NCBI RefSeq assembly: GCF_015670405.1
Contig: NZ_JADPBQ010000003.1
Coordinates: forward strand, 165,974-229,973
Length of the DNA stretch: 64,000 nt
Direction: 5' to 3'
Source of the DNA: Clostridium sp. 1001271B_151109_B4
GTDB taxonomy: Bacteria; Bacillota; Clostridia; Clostridiales; Clostridiaceae
Shown: in pieces, positions 1-7,018 of the stretch
How the letters are laid out: every line of letters starts with the position of its first letter
Position numbering within the stretch: the stretch's first letter is position 1
The notes under the pieces: generated by a model
Seen by the model: only the letters and a program-made list of their open reading frames with translations
Told to the model about the DNA's origin: nothing
The model's database searches: none
Position numbers and translations under genes: made by a program

Positions 1-49
1 CTGTTATTAAATCAACATCTCCAGGACCTGCCCCTATAAAATAAACCAT
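1..49 (-). CDS. cbiF: Cobalt-precorrin-4 methyltransferase CbiF/CobM, N-terminal fragment
   Basis: Only the first 16 codons lie in the window; the gene runs off the left edge. They begin MVYFIGAGPGDVDLIT, the N-terminal glycine-rich SAM-binding segment of precorrin methyltransferases. The form FIGAGPGD followed by DLIT is typical of CbiF/CobM, the enzyme that methylates C-11 of (cobalt-)precorrin-4. The ATG lies 6 bases after the cbiL stop, so it is the next gene of the same operon. The family is clear; the choice of CbiF over another corrin methyltransferase rests on this short motif and on the fact that cbiL and cbiE are already present. Confidence 0.75.
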   Translation of the reverse strand, partial: MVYFIGAGPGDVDLIT

Positions 50-55
50 AATTCT

Positions 56-724
56 CTACTCCCTGCTTGCTAGTATTAATGACATATAATCTCTAGCTTG
101 TTTTATTTCTTCTTTATCAGTTAATATAAGTTGACCATCTCTTCCTGCTCTACTTACATAAACATAATCAAATCCTTTTTCTTCTAGGAAATCTACTACA
201 GTTTCTTCATGTTTATAAACTTTCATTATTACAACATATTTTTCATCTTTAATATCTTTAATTCTTGTCGCTGGTAATATCATAAGTGGATTATCCCCTA
301 CAACTAAAGTTCTATCTACTAAACTTGCAGCTGCACAAAATGAAGTTATTCCTGGTACTGTTTCAACATGGAATCCTCTTTCTTCCATATGTTTTAACAT
401 ATGAATATACGTACTATAAACGTAAGGATCTCCAATAGTTAAGAATGATACATTTTTACCTTCTTTTAATTTTTCTTCTATAAAATCATAAGCTTCCTTA
501 GATTTTTCAATTCTATTTTTCTTTCCCATTGGAAAATGTTTTATAACAACTTCAGTTCCTTCTTTTATATATTCTCTAGCTGTTTCTAAAGCTATACTTT
601 CTCCACCATCCATTGCACTTGGAGCAACTACAACACCACTATTTTCTATTGCTCTTACTGCCTTTACAGTTAATAATTCCTTATCTCCAGGTCCTACACC
701 TATTCCATATAACATTGATTTCAT
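56..724 (-). CDS. cbiL: Cobalt-precorrin-2 C20-methyltransferase CbiL
   Basis: SAM-dependent enzyme that methylates C-20 of cobalt-sirohydrochlorin in the anaerobic corrin pathway; cytoplasmic. The 222-residue protein has the tetrapyrrole-methylase fold signatures: GVGPGD (residues 9-14), TIGDP (96-100) and VPGITSF (123-129). Length is normal for CbiL. The ATG follows an AAGGAG about 11 bases upstream. It is almost contiguous with cbiT (one base between) and cbiF, so it is translated from the cbi operon message. CobI of the aerobic pathway is the close alternative, but the cbiK, cbiD and cbiT neighbours point to the cobalt-early route. Confidence 0.93.
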   Translation of the reverse strand: MKSMLYGIGVGPGDKELLTVKAVRAIENSGVVVAPSAMDGGESIALETAREYIKEGTEVVIKHFPMGKKNRIEKSKEAYDFIEEKLKEGKNVSFLTIGDPYVYSTYIHMLKHMEERGFHVETVPGITSFCAAASLVDRTLVVGDNPLMILPATRIKDIKDEKYVVIMKVYKHEETVVDFLEEKGFDYVYVSRAGRDGQLILTDKEEIKQARDYMSLILASRE

Positions 725-725
725 A

Positions 726-1304
726 TTAATTTACACTCCTTATGCATTGAACAATATATATTGGATTATTAGCAATCATCATATAGCTTTGTCCTCTATT
801 TTTACTAATATTTACTTGCGAAATATCTACTATGTAGTTTAACTTTTTCATTACTTCAATTGCTTTATATGCATTGTCTAAAGTTATAAAATTCATAACA
901 ATAGTACCTTCTTGAATTAATAATTCACTACACATTTCAATAATCTTTTCTAAACTTCCGCCTGATCCTCCAATAAATATTGAATCAAATCTTTTATCTT
1001 CTTTTATGTATTTTTCTAATATTTCTATAGCATCTCCCTCATCTAATATCACATTAGTACACTTAAACTTATCTAAGTTAATTTTAGTTGCAGATATTGC
1101 ATCTTCATTTCTTTCAATAGAATGTACAACTCCACTACTTGAAATTTTAGAAGCTTGTACTGTTATTGTTCCTGTTCCTGATCCTACGTCTAGTACTGTA
1201 GAATCTTCTTTTAAATTCATCTTCCAAATACTTAATGCACGAATATCTTCCTTTGTCATAGGACAATTGCCTCTTATAAACTCGTCATCCTTAATTAAAA
1301 TCAT
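726..1304 (-). CDS. cbiT: Cobalt-precorrin-6B C15-methyltransferase (decarboxylating) CbiT
   Basis: 192-residue class I SAM methyltransferase. It methylates C-15 and decarboxylates the C-12 acetate of the corrin intermediate. Motif I is DVGSGTG (residues 39-45), after a short N-terminal helix region starting DDEFIRG, which is characteristic of CbiT. In many bacteria CbiT is fused to CbiE as CobL; here the two are separate genes, with cbiE immediately upstream and a 14-base gap. An AGGAG lies just before the ATG. The role is certain by family and by operon position. Confidence 0.93.
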   Translation of the reverse strand: MILIKDDEFIRGNCPMTKEDIRALSIWKMNLKEDSTVLDVGSGTGTITVQASKISSSGVVHSIERNEDAISATKINLDKFKCTNVILDEGDAIEILEKYIKEDKRFDSIFIGGSGGSLEKIIEMCSELLIQEGTIVMNFITLDNAYKAIEVMKKLNYIVDISQVNISKNRGQSYMMIANNPIYIVQCIRSVN

Positions 1305-1318
1305 ATATTTCTCCTAAT

Positions 1319-1948
1319 TTAATTTTCTTGATTTTCTACAACTAATATAGACATATCGCTAAAATCCACATTTATAAATTTTTCAGGCTTACCTTCTAAA
1401 ATCAGCTCATTCTCATAAGATAAATGCTCACCAATAATCACATTGCAATTTATATTATGTTCAATTAAAAGCTTACATAAATATGTAGCATTGTTTTTAT
1501 TATCAGTTAGCCAGATTGATAATTTATTTTGTTTAACTTTCTCTATAAAACCTTCATTTCTTGCATGCACACTTCCTGTAAATGCATAAGACCAGCTTTT
1601 ATTTAACTTGGTTGTTAAATATTGAAACGAGCTTAATCCTGGTATTACGACAATATTTCCTGGGTAATTCTTTTTTATATATTCACTTATTCCAAAAAAT
1701 GTAGGATCCCCTGAAGCTACTAAAGCAATAGTTTTCTCCTTTAAATTCCCCTTATCTTGCCCATTGTTGTTAATGTATTCTAATGTTTCCTTTAATGAAT
1801 TCATCACTATTTTTTCTTTATTGATAAACTCTAAATCATTAATCAATCTTTCAAAGCCAATAATAACATCACATTCATTTAATACATCTATTGCCTTCTT
1901 TAATATATAATCCCTATTTCCTGGTCCCATTCCAACTATGTAAAGCAC
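1319..1948 (-). CDS. cbiE: Cobalt-precorrin-7 C5-methyltransferase CbiE
   Basis: 209-residue tetrapyrrole methylase that adds the C-5 methyl group and works with CbiT. GMGPGN sits at residues 6-11 and a VASGDPTFFG-type segment near residue 80 provides the second SAM-binding loop. The start is a GTG preceded by AGGAGG about 11 bases upstream; no in-frame ATG fits better. It is separated from cbiD by 256 bases holding copy A of the dispersed palindromic element, although the operon direction is unbroken and no clear terminator is seen there. Confidence 0.92.
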   Translation of the reverse strand: MLYIVGMGPGNRDYILKKAIDVLNECDVIIGFERLINDLEFINKEKIVMNSLKETLEYINNNGQDKGNLKEKTIALVASGDPTFFGISEYIKKNYPGNIVVIPGLSSFQYLTTKLNKSWSYAFTGSVHARNEGFIEKVKQNKLSIWLTDNKNNATYLCKLLIEHNINCNVIIGEHLSYENELILEGKPEKFINVDFSDMSILVVENQEN

Positions 1949-2019
1949 AATTTTTCAACCTCCTATACTAATGAACTCCCATATTACATCTTTGTTCAGT
2001 GATAAGAAGTTTATTCAGT

Positions 2020-2210
2020 GGCAAATTATTGAAGAAATTCCTTAGGGGATTTCTTCAATATATATTTTCTCTAAATTCAACCTAAGCTGACTTTACTCCG
2101 CAACTTGATACTTGTAACATATCACTTCCTAATACTTGTCACTCAAAACTTCCTAACCCTTGTTACTTGAAACTTACTATTTTCTATCACTTATTAACTG
2201 CTAACTAGTA
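2020..2210 (-). repeat. Dispersed two-hairpin intergenic element, copy A
   Basis: Between cbiD and cbiE. It has two imperfect palindromes. The first, at 2031-2056, is a GAAGAAATTCC / GGGATTTCTTC hairpin. The second, at 2072-2095, has arms TAAATTCA and TGACTTTA around CCTAAGC. They are separated by 15 bases. The flank at 2096-2205 is built of degenerate ACTTGTTAC / TTAACT words. The same two-palindrome design occurs at 6.4, 35.0 and 56.8 kb. Copies A and B are in the opposite orientation to C and D. The right end runs into the last codons of cbiD through the string GATCGCCCTA. Confidence 0.7.
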
Positions 2211-3320
2211 AGATCGCCCTAGTTTTGAAAGAGAATTATATAAAATCTTATAATCTGAAAATCCATAATACATTATTGCATCACACTTCATTTCCCCATA
2301 AGTATAAAATTTCATTCTTTCAACAATCTTATCTCCTATATTTTTATAAAGCTCTTCATATCCTTCACCTAGGAGCTTCACTGCACCTTCACTTGTTTTT
2401 TCTTCTAAAACCTTTTTAATGGCTTCTGTATCATATCCTAAAAGAGCAAGTTCTAAAGCTATAACTTCAAGACGCACATCATTTACTCGACTATGAGTAT
2501 TAAAACATCCATAGGCAACTTTACTTACTTTTCCTATATGACCTATAAGAACAACTTCCCTTATTTTAATTTCAGCACAACATTCTAATGCAAAGCCTAC
2601 AAAATTAGATATTATAACTACTTCATCTTCTGAAAACCCATTATCCTTTGCACACTTTTCTCCTATATTCCCAAAAGTAAGAACTAACCTCTTCTTATCT
2701 CTTCCCTTTTGATTAATTTCAATTCGTATAGATTCCTTTAATGCATCTTCTGACATTGGTTTAACTATTCCTGATGTTCCTAAAATAGAAATCCCTCCAA
2801 CTATACCAAGCCTAGGGTTAAAGGTCTTTTTAGCAATCTCTTTACCTTCAGGAACACTAATAGTTACCTTAATTCCATCTTTAATTCCAACAGGAATGTT
2901 GTCCATTACAACTTCTTGAATAGTTCTTCTTGGTGTTGGATTAATTGCATGAAGTCCTTTTTCTATAAATAATCCTTCTTTCGTAACTACTCCAACCCCT
3001 TCTCCACCAACTAAAGTAAATCCACTATCTTGCTTTTCTACTCTTGCATAGATTTCAATGCCATCAGTTATATCAGGATCATCTCCCCCATCTTTAATAA
3101 CAGAAACTAAGCAGTAGTTTTCACCTTTTTCTATAGAATTTATAGGTATCTTCATTTCAATTCCCTTAGGCACTATTATGTCAACACTATTTAAAACTAT
3201 ATCACTAAAAAGCATTATTGTAGCTGCCTTTGCAGCTGCTGTTGCACATGATCCAGTGGTATATCCACATCTTAATTTCTTACCACCACTCATTACATAA
3301 AGATCTAACATCTTAGTCAA
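2205..3320 (-). CDS. cbiD: Cobalt-precorrin-5B C1-methyltransferase CbiD
   Basis: 371 residues, normal for CbiD, the anaerobic-pathway enzyme that methylates C-1 during ring contraction. The hallmark [15 protein letters not shown] begins at residue 18 and [10 protein letters not shown] follows near residue 104. The reading frame opens with TTG directly after the cbiC stop, with AAAGGTAG in front. An ATG three codons later (3311) is an equally possible start. The last codons (LGRSY) lie in or next to the GATCGCCC string that also borders copy D of the dispersed repeat, so the C-terminus may have been reshaped by that element. Confidence 0.93.
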   Translation of the reverse strand: MTKMLDLYVMSGGKKLRCGYTTGSCATAAAKAATIMLFSDIVLNSVDIIVPKGIEMKIPINSIEKGENYCLVSVIKDGGDDPDITDGIEIYARVEKQDSGFTLVGGEGVGVVTKEGLFIEKGLHAINPTPRRTIQEVVMDNIPVGIKDGIKVTISVPEGKEIAKKTFNPRLGIVGGISILGTSGIVKPMSEDALKESIRIEINQKGRDKKRLVLTFGNIGEKCAKDNGFSEDEVVIISNFVGFALECCAEIKIREVVLIGHIGKVSKVAYGCFNTHSRVNDVRLEVIALELALLGYDTEAIKKVLEEKTSEGAVKLLGEGYEELYKNIGDKIVERMKFYTYGEMKCDAIMYYGFSDYKILYNSLSKLGRSY

Positions 3321-3944
3321 CTACCTTTCAACAACGTTATACATAAGAGCATTTACTATTGCTGCTGCAACTGTGCTTCCACCTTTTCTTCCTTTAACTC
3401 TAATGTAAGGAACATTAAGCTCATCTAAATTTTCCTTACTTTCGGCGGCTCCAACAAAGCCTACAGGAACTGCAATTATTAACTTTGGATTAGCTCTTCC
3501 TTCTCTTATAAGCTCTTTTAACTTAAATAATGCTGTTGGTGCATTTCCAAATACAAAAATATCAACATTATCATTACAAGCTTTTTCTACAGCTGCCATT
3601 GAACGTGTTATTTGCTTTTCTTTAGCCTCTTTATGTACTTCTTCTAAATTTACATAACAAATAGCCTTTCCTTCTAATTTTGCTAAAGCCCTTTTATTTA
3701 TTCCTGATAATGCCATATTAGTATCTGTATAAATAACAAATGGCTCCTTAAAAACGTCTTTAGATGCCTCTATTGCTCCCTTGCTTATCTCTACTAAATC
3801 CTTATATTCAAAATCTGCTGTTGTATGAATAGTTCTCTTTATTATAGACAATTCTTCCTTAGTGAAATTATGCTCGCCCATTTCACTTTCTATAATTTTC
3901 ATACTTGTATTTTCTATTTCCATTGGATTTTTAATATAGTCCAT
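3321..3944 (-). CDS. cbiC: Cobalt-precorrin-8 methylmutase CbiC
   Basis: 207-residue isomerase that moves the C-11 methyl group to C-12 to give cobyrinic acid. RTIHTTADFEY (residues 37-47) carries the histidine, about residue 40, that corresponds to the catalytic His of CobH/CbiC. A VPVGFVGAAESKENL segment near residue 160 is also family-typical. The ATG follows TTGGAGTG. It directly abuts cbiD and lies 27 bases after cbiA, consistent with co-translation in the operon. Confidence 0.94.
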   Translation of the reverse strand: MDYIKNPMEIENTSMKIIESEMGEHNFTKEELSIIKRTIHTTADFEYKDLVEISKGAIEASKDVFKEPFVIYTDTNMALSGINKRALAKLEGKAICYVNLEEVHKEAKEKQITRSMAAVEKACNDNVDIFVFGNAPTALFKLKELIREGRANPKLIIAVPVGFVGAAESKENLDELNVPYIRVKGRKGGSTVAAAIVNALMYNVVER

Positions 3945-3971
3945 TTTTATTCACTCCAATTTTATATTTTC

Positions 3972-5255
3972 TTATTTTAATAACTTATTAATAAACTCTA
4001 AATTTCCAAAGAAATGTACATGTGGATAGCCAGCTAATGTATTATTCTTTTTATATCCGCATTTCCACTTAATTTCTTCACCAGTATATGAATTTTTAAT
4101 TACATCATATATTGGCTCTTCACTTAAATTTACCTTTGACTTATGGAATTCATGACAATTAATTCTTATATCCTCTACTGATACTGTTGCATAACCAAAT
4201 CTATTTAGCCTTTTAGTCATTTCACTCTTTCCTTTTAAAAACCCAACCATATCAGCACCATCTATATTTTCCGTTAAATACATTAATCCACCACATTCAG
4301 CATAACAATTTAATCCACCATCTAATGCTTCTTTTATACTTTTAAGCATACTTGTATTTTTACTTAACTCTTCTTTAAATACCTCTGGATAACCCCCACC
4401 TAAATATAAGAGGTCAATATTTTCTGGTAGCTTTGAATCCTTAAGTGGACTAAAGTAAATAATCTCTCCAGCATCTTCTAACAGCTCTATATTTTCTTTA
4501 TAATAAAATCTAAAAGCTTCATCATAAGCTATTGCAATTTTCTTATTTTTATTTTCTAAATGATAATTATCACTATACTTACTTATATCCTTAAATCTTT
4601 CAATTATTTCAGTTAAATTTACATTTTCCTCAATAAGCTTAGCCAAATAATCTATCTTAGCATGTAAATTACTAACTTCTACACTTTGTACTAATCCTAA
4701 GTGTCTACTTTCTAACTTAAGATTTTCATCCTTAAGAATATATCCAAACACCTTTAAATTACAGTGCATTTCAATTGCTGGTTTTAATAAATTATAATAG
4801 CCTTCACTAATACAATTTATAATTACTCCAGCAATATTAGCCTTCTTGAACTCTTTAATTCCATTAAGCTCTGCACATAAGGTTATACTTTGTGCCTTTG
4901 GAGTAATTACTAATATAATTGGAACATCATCTAATACTTTTGAAATACTGTATGTTGAACATTCTTCTGTTAAGCCTTTCCCATCATAAAGTCCCATAAC
5001 ACCCTCAATTACAGCTAAGTCACCGACTCCTCTTGAAAAGCTTGCTTTCACACCCTCTTCCCCCATTAAATGTAAATCTAAATTTCTAGATACATTACCT
5101 GTTATTTCAGTATGAAATCCTGGGTCAATATAATCCGGACCTACCTTATATCCTTGTATATCATAACCTCTATTTTTTAATGCTTTCATTAATCCAAGAG
5201 TAACTGTAGTTTTACCTCCACCACTACAATTAGATGAAATTATCATTGTTCTCAT
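3972..5255 (-). CDS. cbiA: Cobyrinate a,c-diamide synthase CbiA/CobB
   Basis: ATP- and glutamine-dependent amidotransferase that amidates the a and c side chains of cobyrinic acid. The 427 residues show an N-terminal P-loop-type nucleotide site SGGGKTT (11-17), KVGPDYIDPGFH (37-48), and a C-terminal class I glutaminase-like domain with YAECGGLMYL, nucleophile Cys about 321, and a final PHVHFFGN with the catalytic-type histidine. Length matches the family. The start ATG follows AAGGAG. It sits second in the operon, behind cbiK. Confidence 0.94.
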   Translation of the reverse strand: MRTMIISSNCSGGGKTTVTLGLMKALKNRGYDIQGYKVGPDYIDPGFHTEITGNVSRNLDLHLMGEEGVKASFSRGVGDLAVIEGVMGLYDGKGLTEECSTYSISKVLDDVPIILVITPKAQSITLCAELNGIKEFKKANIAGVIINCISEGYYNLLKPAIEMHCNLKVFGYILKDENLKLESRHLGLVQSVEVSNLHAKIDYLAKLIEENVNLTEIIERFKDISKYSDNYHLENKNKKIAIAYDEAFRFYYKENIELLEDAGEIIYFSPLKDSKLPENIDLLYLGGGYPEVFKEELSKNTSMLKSIKEALDGGLNCYAECGGLMYLTENIDGADMVGFLKGKSEMTKRLNRFGYATVSVEDIRINCHEFHKSKVNLSEEPIYDVIKNSYTGEEIKWKCGYKKNNTLAGYPHVHFFGNLEFINKLLK

Positions 5256-5268
5256 AATTTATGTCTCC

Positions 5269-6111
5269 TTAACTTTTTACTTTTACCTTATGACCCTTTT
5301 TAGTTTGTCCAACACCGATATATCTATTGTTAATAAGATCTTCTATTCTATTTATATATAGCTCATTAAATTTTTCGTTTTCTCCAAGTCCCTTCATATG
5401 TAAATTCACTTTAATACCTTCTTCTTCTAGCTTTGACTTCCAAGAATCTTCATCATCTGAAGCCATATCATTTCTAGCATGATCACCTGCAACAACCATT
5501 AATGGAGCTAAAGTTACTTCATTTACATTATTTCTTTTTAATTTTCTAAGTACTGTTTCGAAATTAGGATAGCCCTCAACTGTCCCAACAAATACATTTT
5601 CATATCCCTCATCTTCTAATACAGCTTGTAGACATCCATATACAGCATTTGATGGATGTGCAGTTCCATGTCCAACATACACTACGGCATTATTTTCCTC
5701 ATATAATTCTTTTGTTGCTTCAATAAATAGTGAATAATCTTGTGGTAATTCATCTATTCCTTGATAATAAAAAATAGGTCTTCCAACTTTTAAAATTTTA
5801 AAGTTATCCTTGAAAGATTCAGCTATTTTATTTACATATATAAACTCTTCTCCAGGTATCATATGTAATGGCTGCATAATTACTTCATCATAACCTTCTT
5901 CATATAACTTCTTCATCATTTCTTCTGGTGTATCAATAAACATTTCATATTTTTCTTTTAGCTTTTCTATTATTTTATGTGAAGTAAATGCTCTATAAAT
6001 ATCATATTCACTAAAATGATCTCTTATTTGACTTTCTGCCTTTTCTATTGTCTTCTCTAAAGTATCTAAATAGCTTGACCCAAAACTAACTGCTAATATT
6101 GCTTTTTTCAT
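5269..6111 (-). CDS. cbiK: Sirohydrochlorin cobaltochelatase CbiK
   Basis: 280-residue chelatase that inserts Co(II) into sirohydrochlorin, the committed step of the cobalt-early pathway. It is first gene of the operon. VSFGSS (8-13) opens the domain; metal-site histidines are in VGHGTAH (His148, His152) and AGDHARND (His211), in line with the His pair known from Salmonella CbiK. No signal peptide is seen, so it is cytoplasmic. The ATG follows TAGGAG. The upstream leader carries a cobalamin aptamer and a terminator, so expression should fall when B12 is plentiful. Confidence 0.94.
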   Translation of the reverse strand: MKKAILAVSFGSSYLDTLEKTIEKAESQIRDHFSEYDIYRAFTSHKIIEKLKEKYEMFIDTPEEMMKKLYEEGYDEVIMQPLHMIPGEEFIYVNKIAESFKDNFKILKVGRPIFYYQGIDELPQDYSLFIEATKELYEENNAVVYVGHGTAHPSNAVYGCLQAVLEDEGYENVFVGTVEGYPNFETVLRKLKRNNVNEVTLAPLMVVAGDHARNDMASDDEDSWKSKLEEEGIKVNLHMKGLGENEKFNELYINRIEDLINNRYIGVGQTKKGHKVKVKS

Positions 6112-6277
6112 TGATTAAAATCTCCTAAAATTTATTTCAAATTATTTTTCTCTTTAAATTTATTTATCCATTTTTTATTTATTAACTAAAAAACTTAATT
6201 ATGTTTATAAATTACTTTGCAAACTGAATTTTAAGCTAAAGAGGTGGGAATGTTACAAGTACTAGCCATTAGATAAA

Positions 6278-6312
6278 TAAAAAAATAAAAGCACCCTTCA
6301 ATTAGGGTGCTT
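6278..6312 (-). terminator. Intrinsic terminator in the cbi leader
   Basis: On the minus strand a perfect 9-bp stem AAGCACCCT / AGGGTGCTT closes a 6-base loop and is followed by a T-rich run. It lies between the cobalamin aptamer and cbiK, so it is the likely regulated stop of the riboswitch. Its distance from the aptamer, about 200 bases, is unusually long, because copy B of the palindromic repeat lies in between. Confidence 0.75.
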
Positions 6313-6349
6313 AAAAGACAACACAATATAACTAAATTGTTTTTCAACT

Positions 6350-6482
6350 TAGTTATTGACAAGTAACAAATGACAAGTTAATGTTGAAATTTCGTTAGGA
6401 ATTTCTTAAAACATACTTTTATAAATTCATCCTAAGCTAAATTTACTACTTAACTTGAAACTTATTACTTAACTCTCTATCA
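6350..6482 (-). repeat. Dispersed two-hairpin intergenic element, copy B
   Basis: Inside the leader of the cbi operon. Palindrome GAAATTTCGTTAGGAATTTC is at 6386-6405. The second palindrome is at 6422-6445, with arms TAAATTCA / TAAATTTA around TCCTAAGC. The spacer is 16 bases. The flanks are degenerate TTAACTTG / ACTTATTAC words. Orientation is the same as copy A. Confidence 0.7.
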
Positions 6483-6509
6483 TATCATCCTTACCTTCCC
6501 ACCGAAGTA

Positions 6510-6668
6510 TAGATTAAAATCTAGGCAGGTCTCCTGGCTTAAACTTCATCCTCTTCTCATACCTTCCCAGTTTTCTAACAACCAGTGGATTTAATTTGAG
6601 ATTTGTCTGTTATTACAGTAGCGGGGGCTGCAGTGGCATTTAACCACTTTCCCTTTTAATTTAAAATC
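6510..6668 (-). promoter_or_regulatory. Cobalamin (adenosylcobalamin-type) riboswitch aptamer
   Basis: On the minus strand the conserved elements occur in order: AAAGGGAA near the 5-prime end, TGCCACTGCAGCCCCCGC (B12-box core), CTGGGAAGG, and AAGCCAGGAGACCTGCC at the 3-prime end (about 6523-6541). These are the signature blocks of the cobalamin riboswitch. It lies between a good promoter (6713-6741) and cbiK, the first gene of the cobalamin operon. Boundaries are approximate. Confidence 0.93.
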
Positions 6669-6969
6669 ATAATAAAAAGCATAATTTTAAAACCTAAATT
6701 CCTTTATATTCAATTATATACATTCAATTATATACTTTCAATTAAATACTAAAATTAAAATTAAATCAAGCTATTTTTGAATTACCTCTAGTGAAAATAT
6801 ACATATTTTATCTATATGAAATTTTTAATGCTTGCGTAACTTTAATCTTCATAATTAATACTTTGGTATTTTTTTATACTCCATTTTTATCTATCAATCT
6901 TGCTTGTGCATATGTTGGATGTAAATGATCAAAGTTAATTTATTTTGCTCTCGATTAATCTTAAATATT
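6669..6969. other. AT-rich intergenic region between the cbi leader and the surface-protein gene
   Basis: Contains the cbi promoter and short tandem AATTATATAC words. At 6770-6809 lies a degenerate copy of the small element also seen at 19.87-19.95 kb; the two share an exact 18-base string (6792-6809 here). No gene with a credible ribosome site was seen. Confidence 0.5.
6713..6741 (-). promoter_or_regulatory. Sigma-A promoter of the cbi operon
   Basis: On the minus strand TTGAAA (6736-6741) and TATAAT (6713-6718) are separated by exactly 17 bases. Transcription would start about 6706, some 40 bases before the cobalamin aptamer. The region repeats the word ATTCAATTATATAC in tandem (6711-6755), so neighbouring alternative promoters are possible. 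Confidence 0.65.
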
Positions 6970-7004
6970 CAAAAAGAGATCTTGTAATAAATACAAAATC
7001 TCTT
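6970..7004 (-). terminator. Terminator of the surface-protein gene
   Basis: Minus-strand hairpin with arms AAGAGATTTTGTA / TACAAGATCTCTT (one mismatch), a 5-base loop, then TTTTTGA. It lies 15 bases beyond the stop of the 7019-9592 gene. Confidence 0.75.
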
Positions 7005-7018
7005 CTTTAACATCTTAA

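Noticed and set aside
6711..6755. Tandem ATTCAATTATATAC words as an iteron-type origin
   Set aside because: Only two to three copies, AT-only, and they overlap a good promoter for the cbi operon; no replication genes are nearby.
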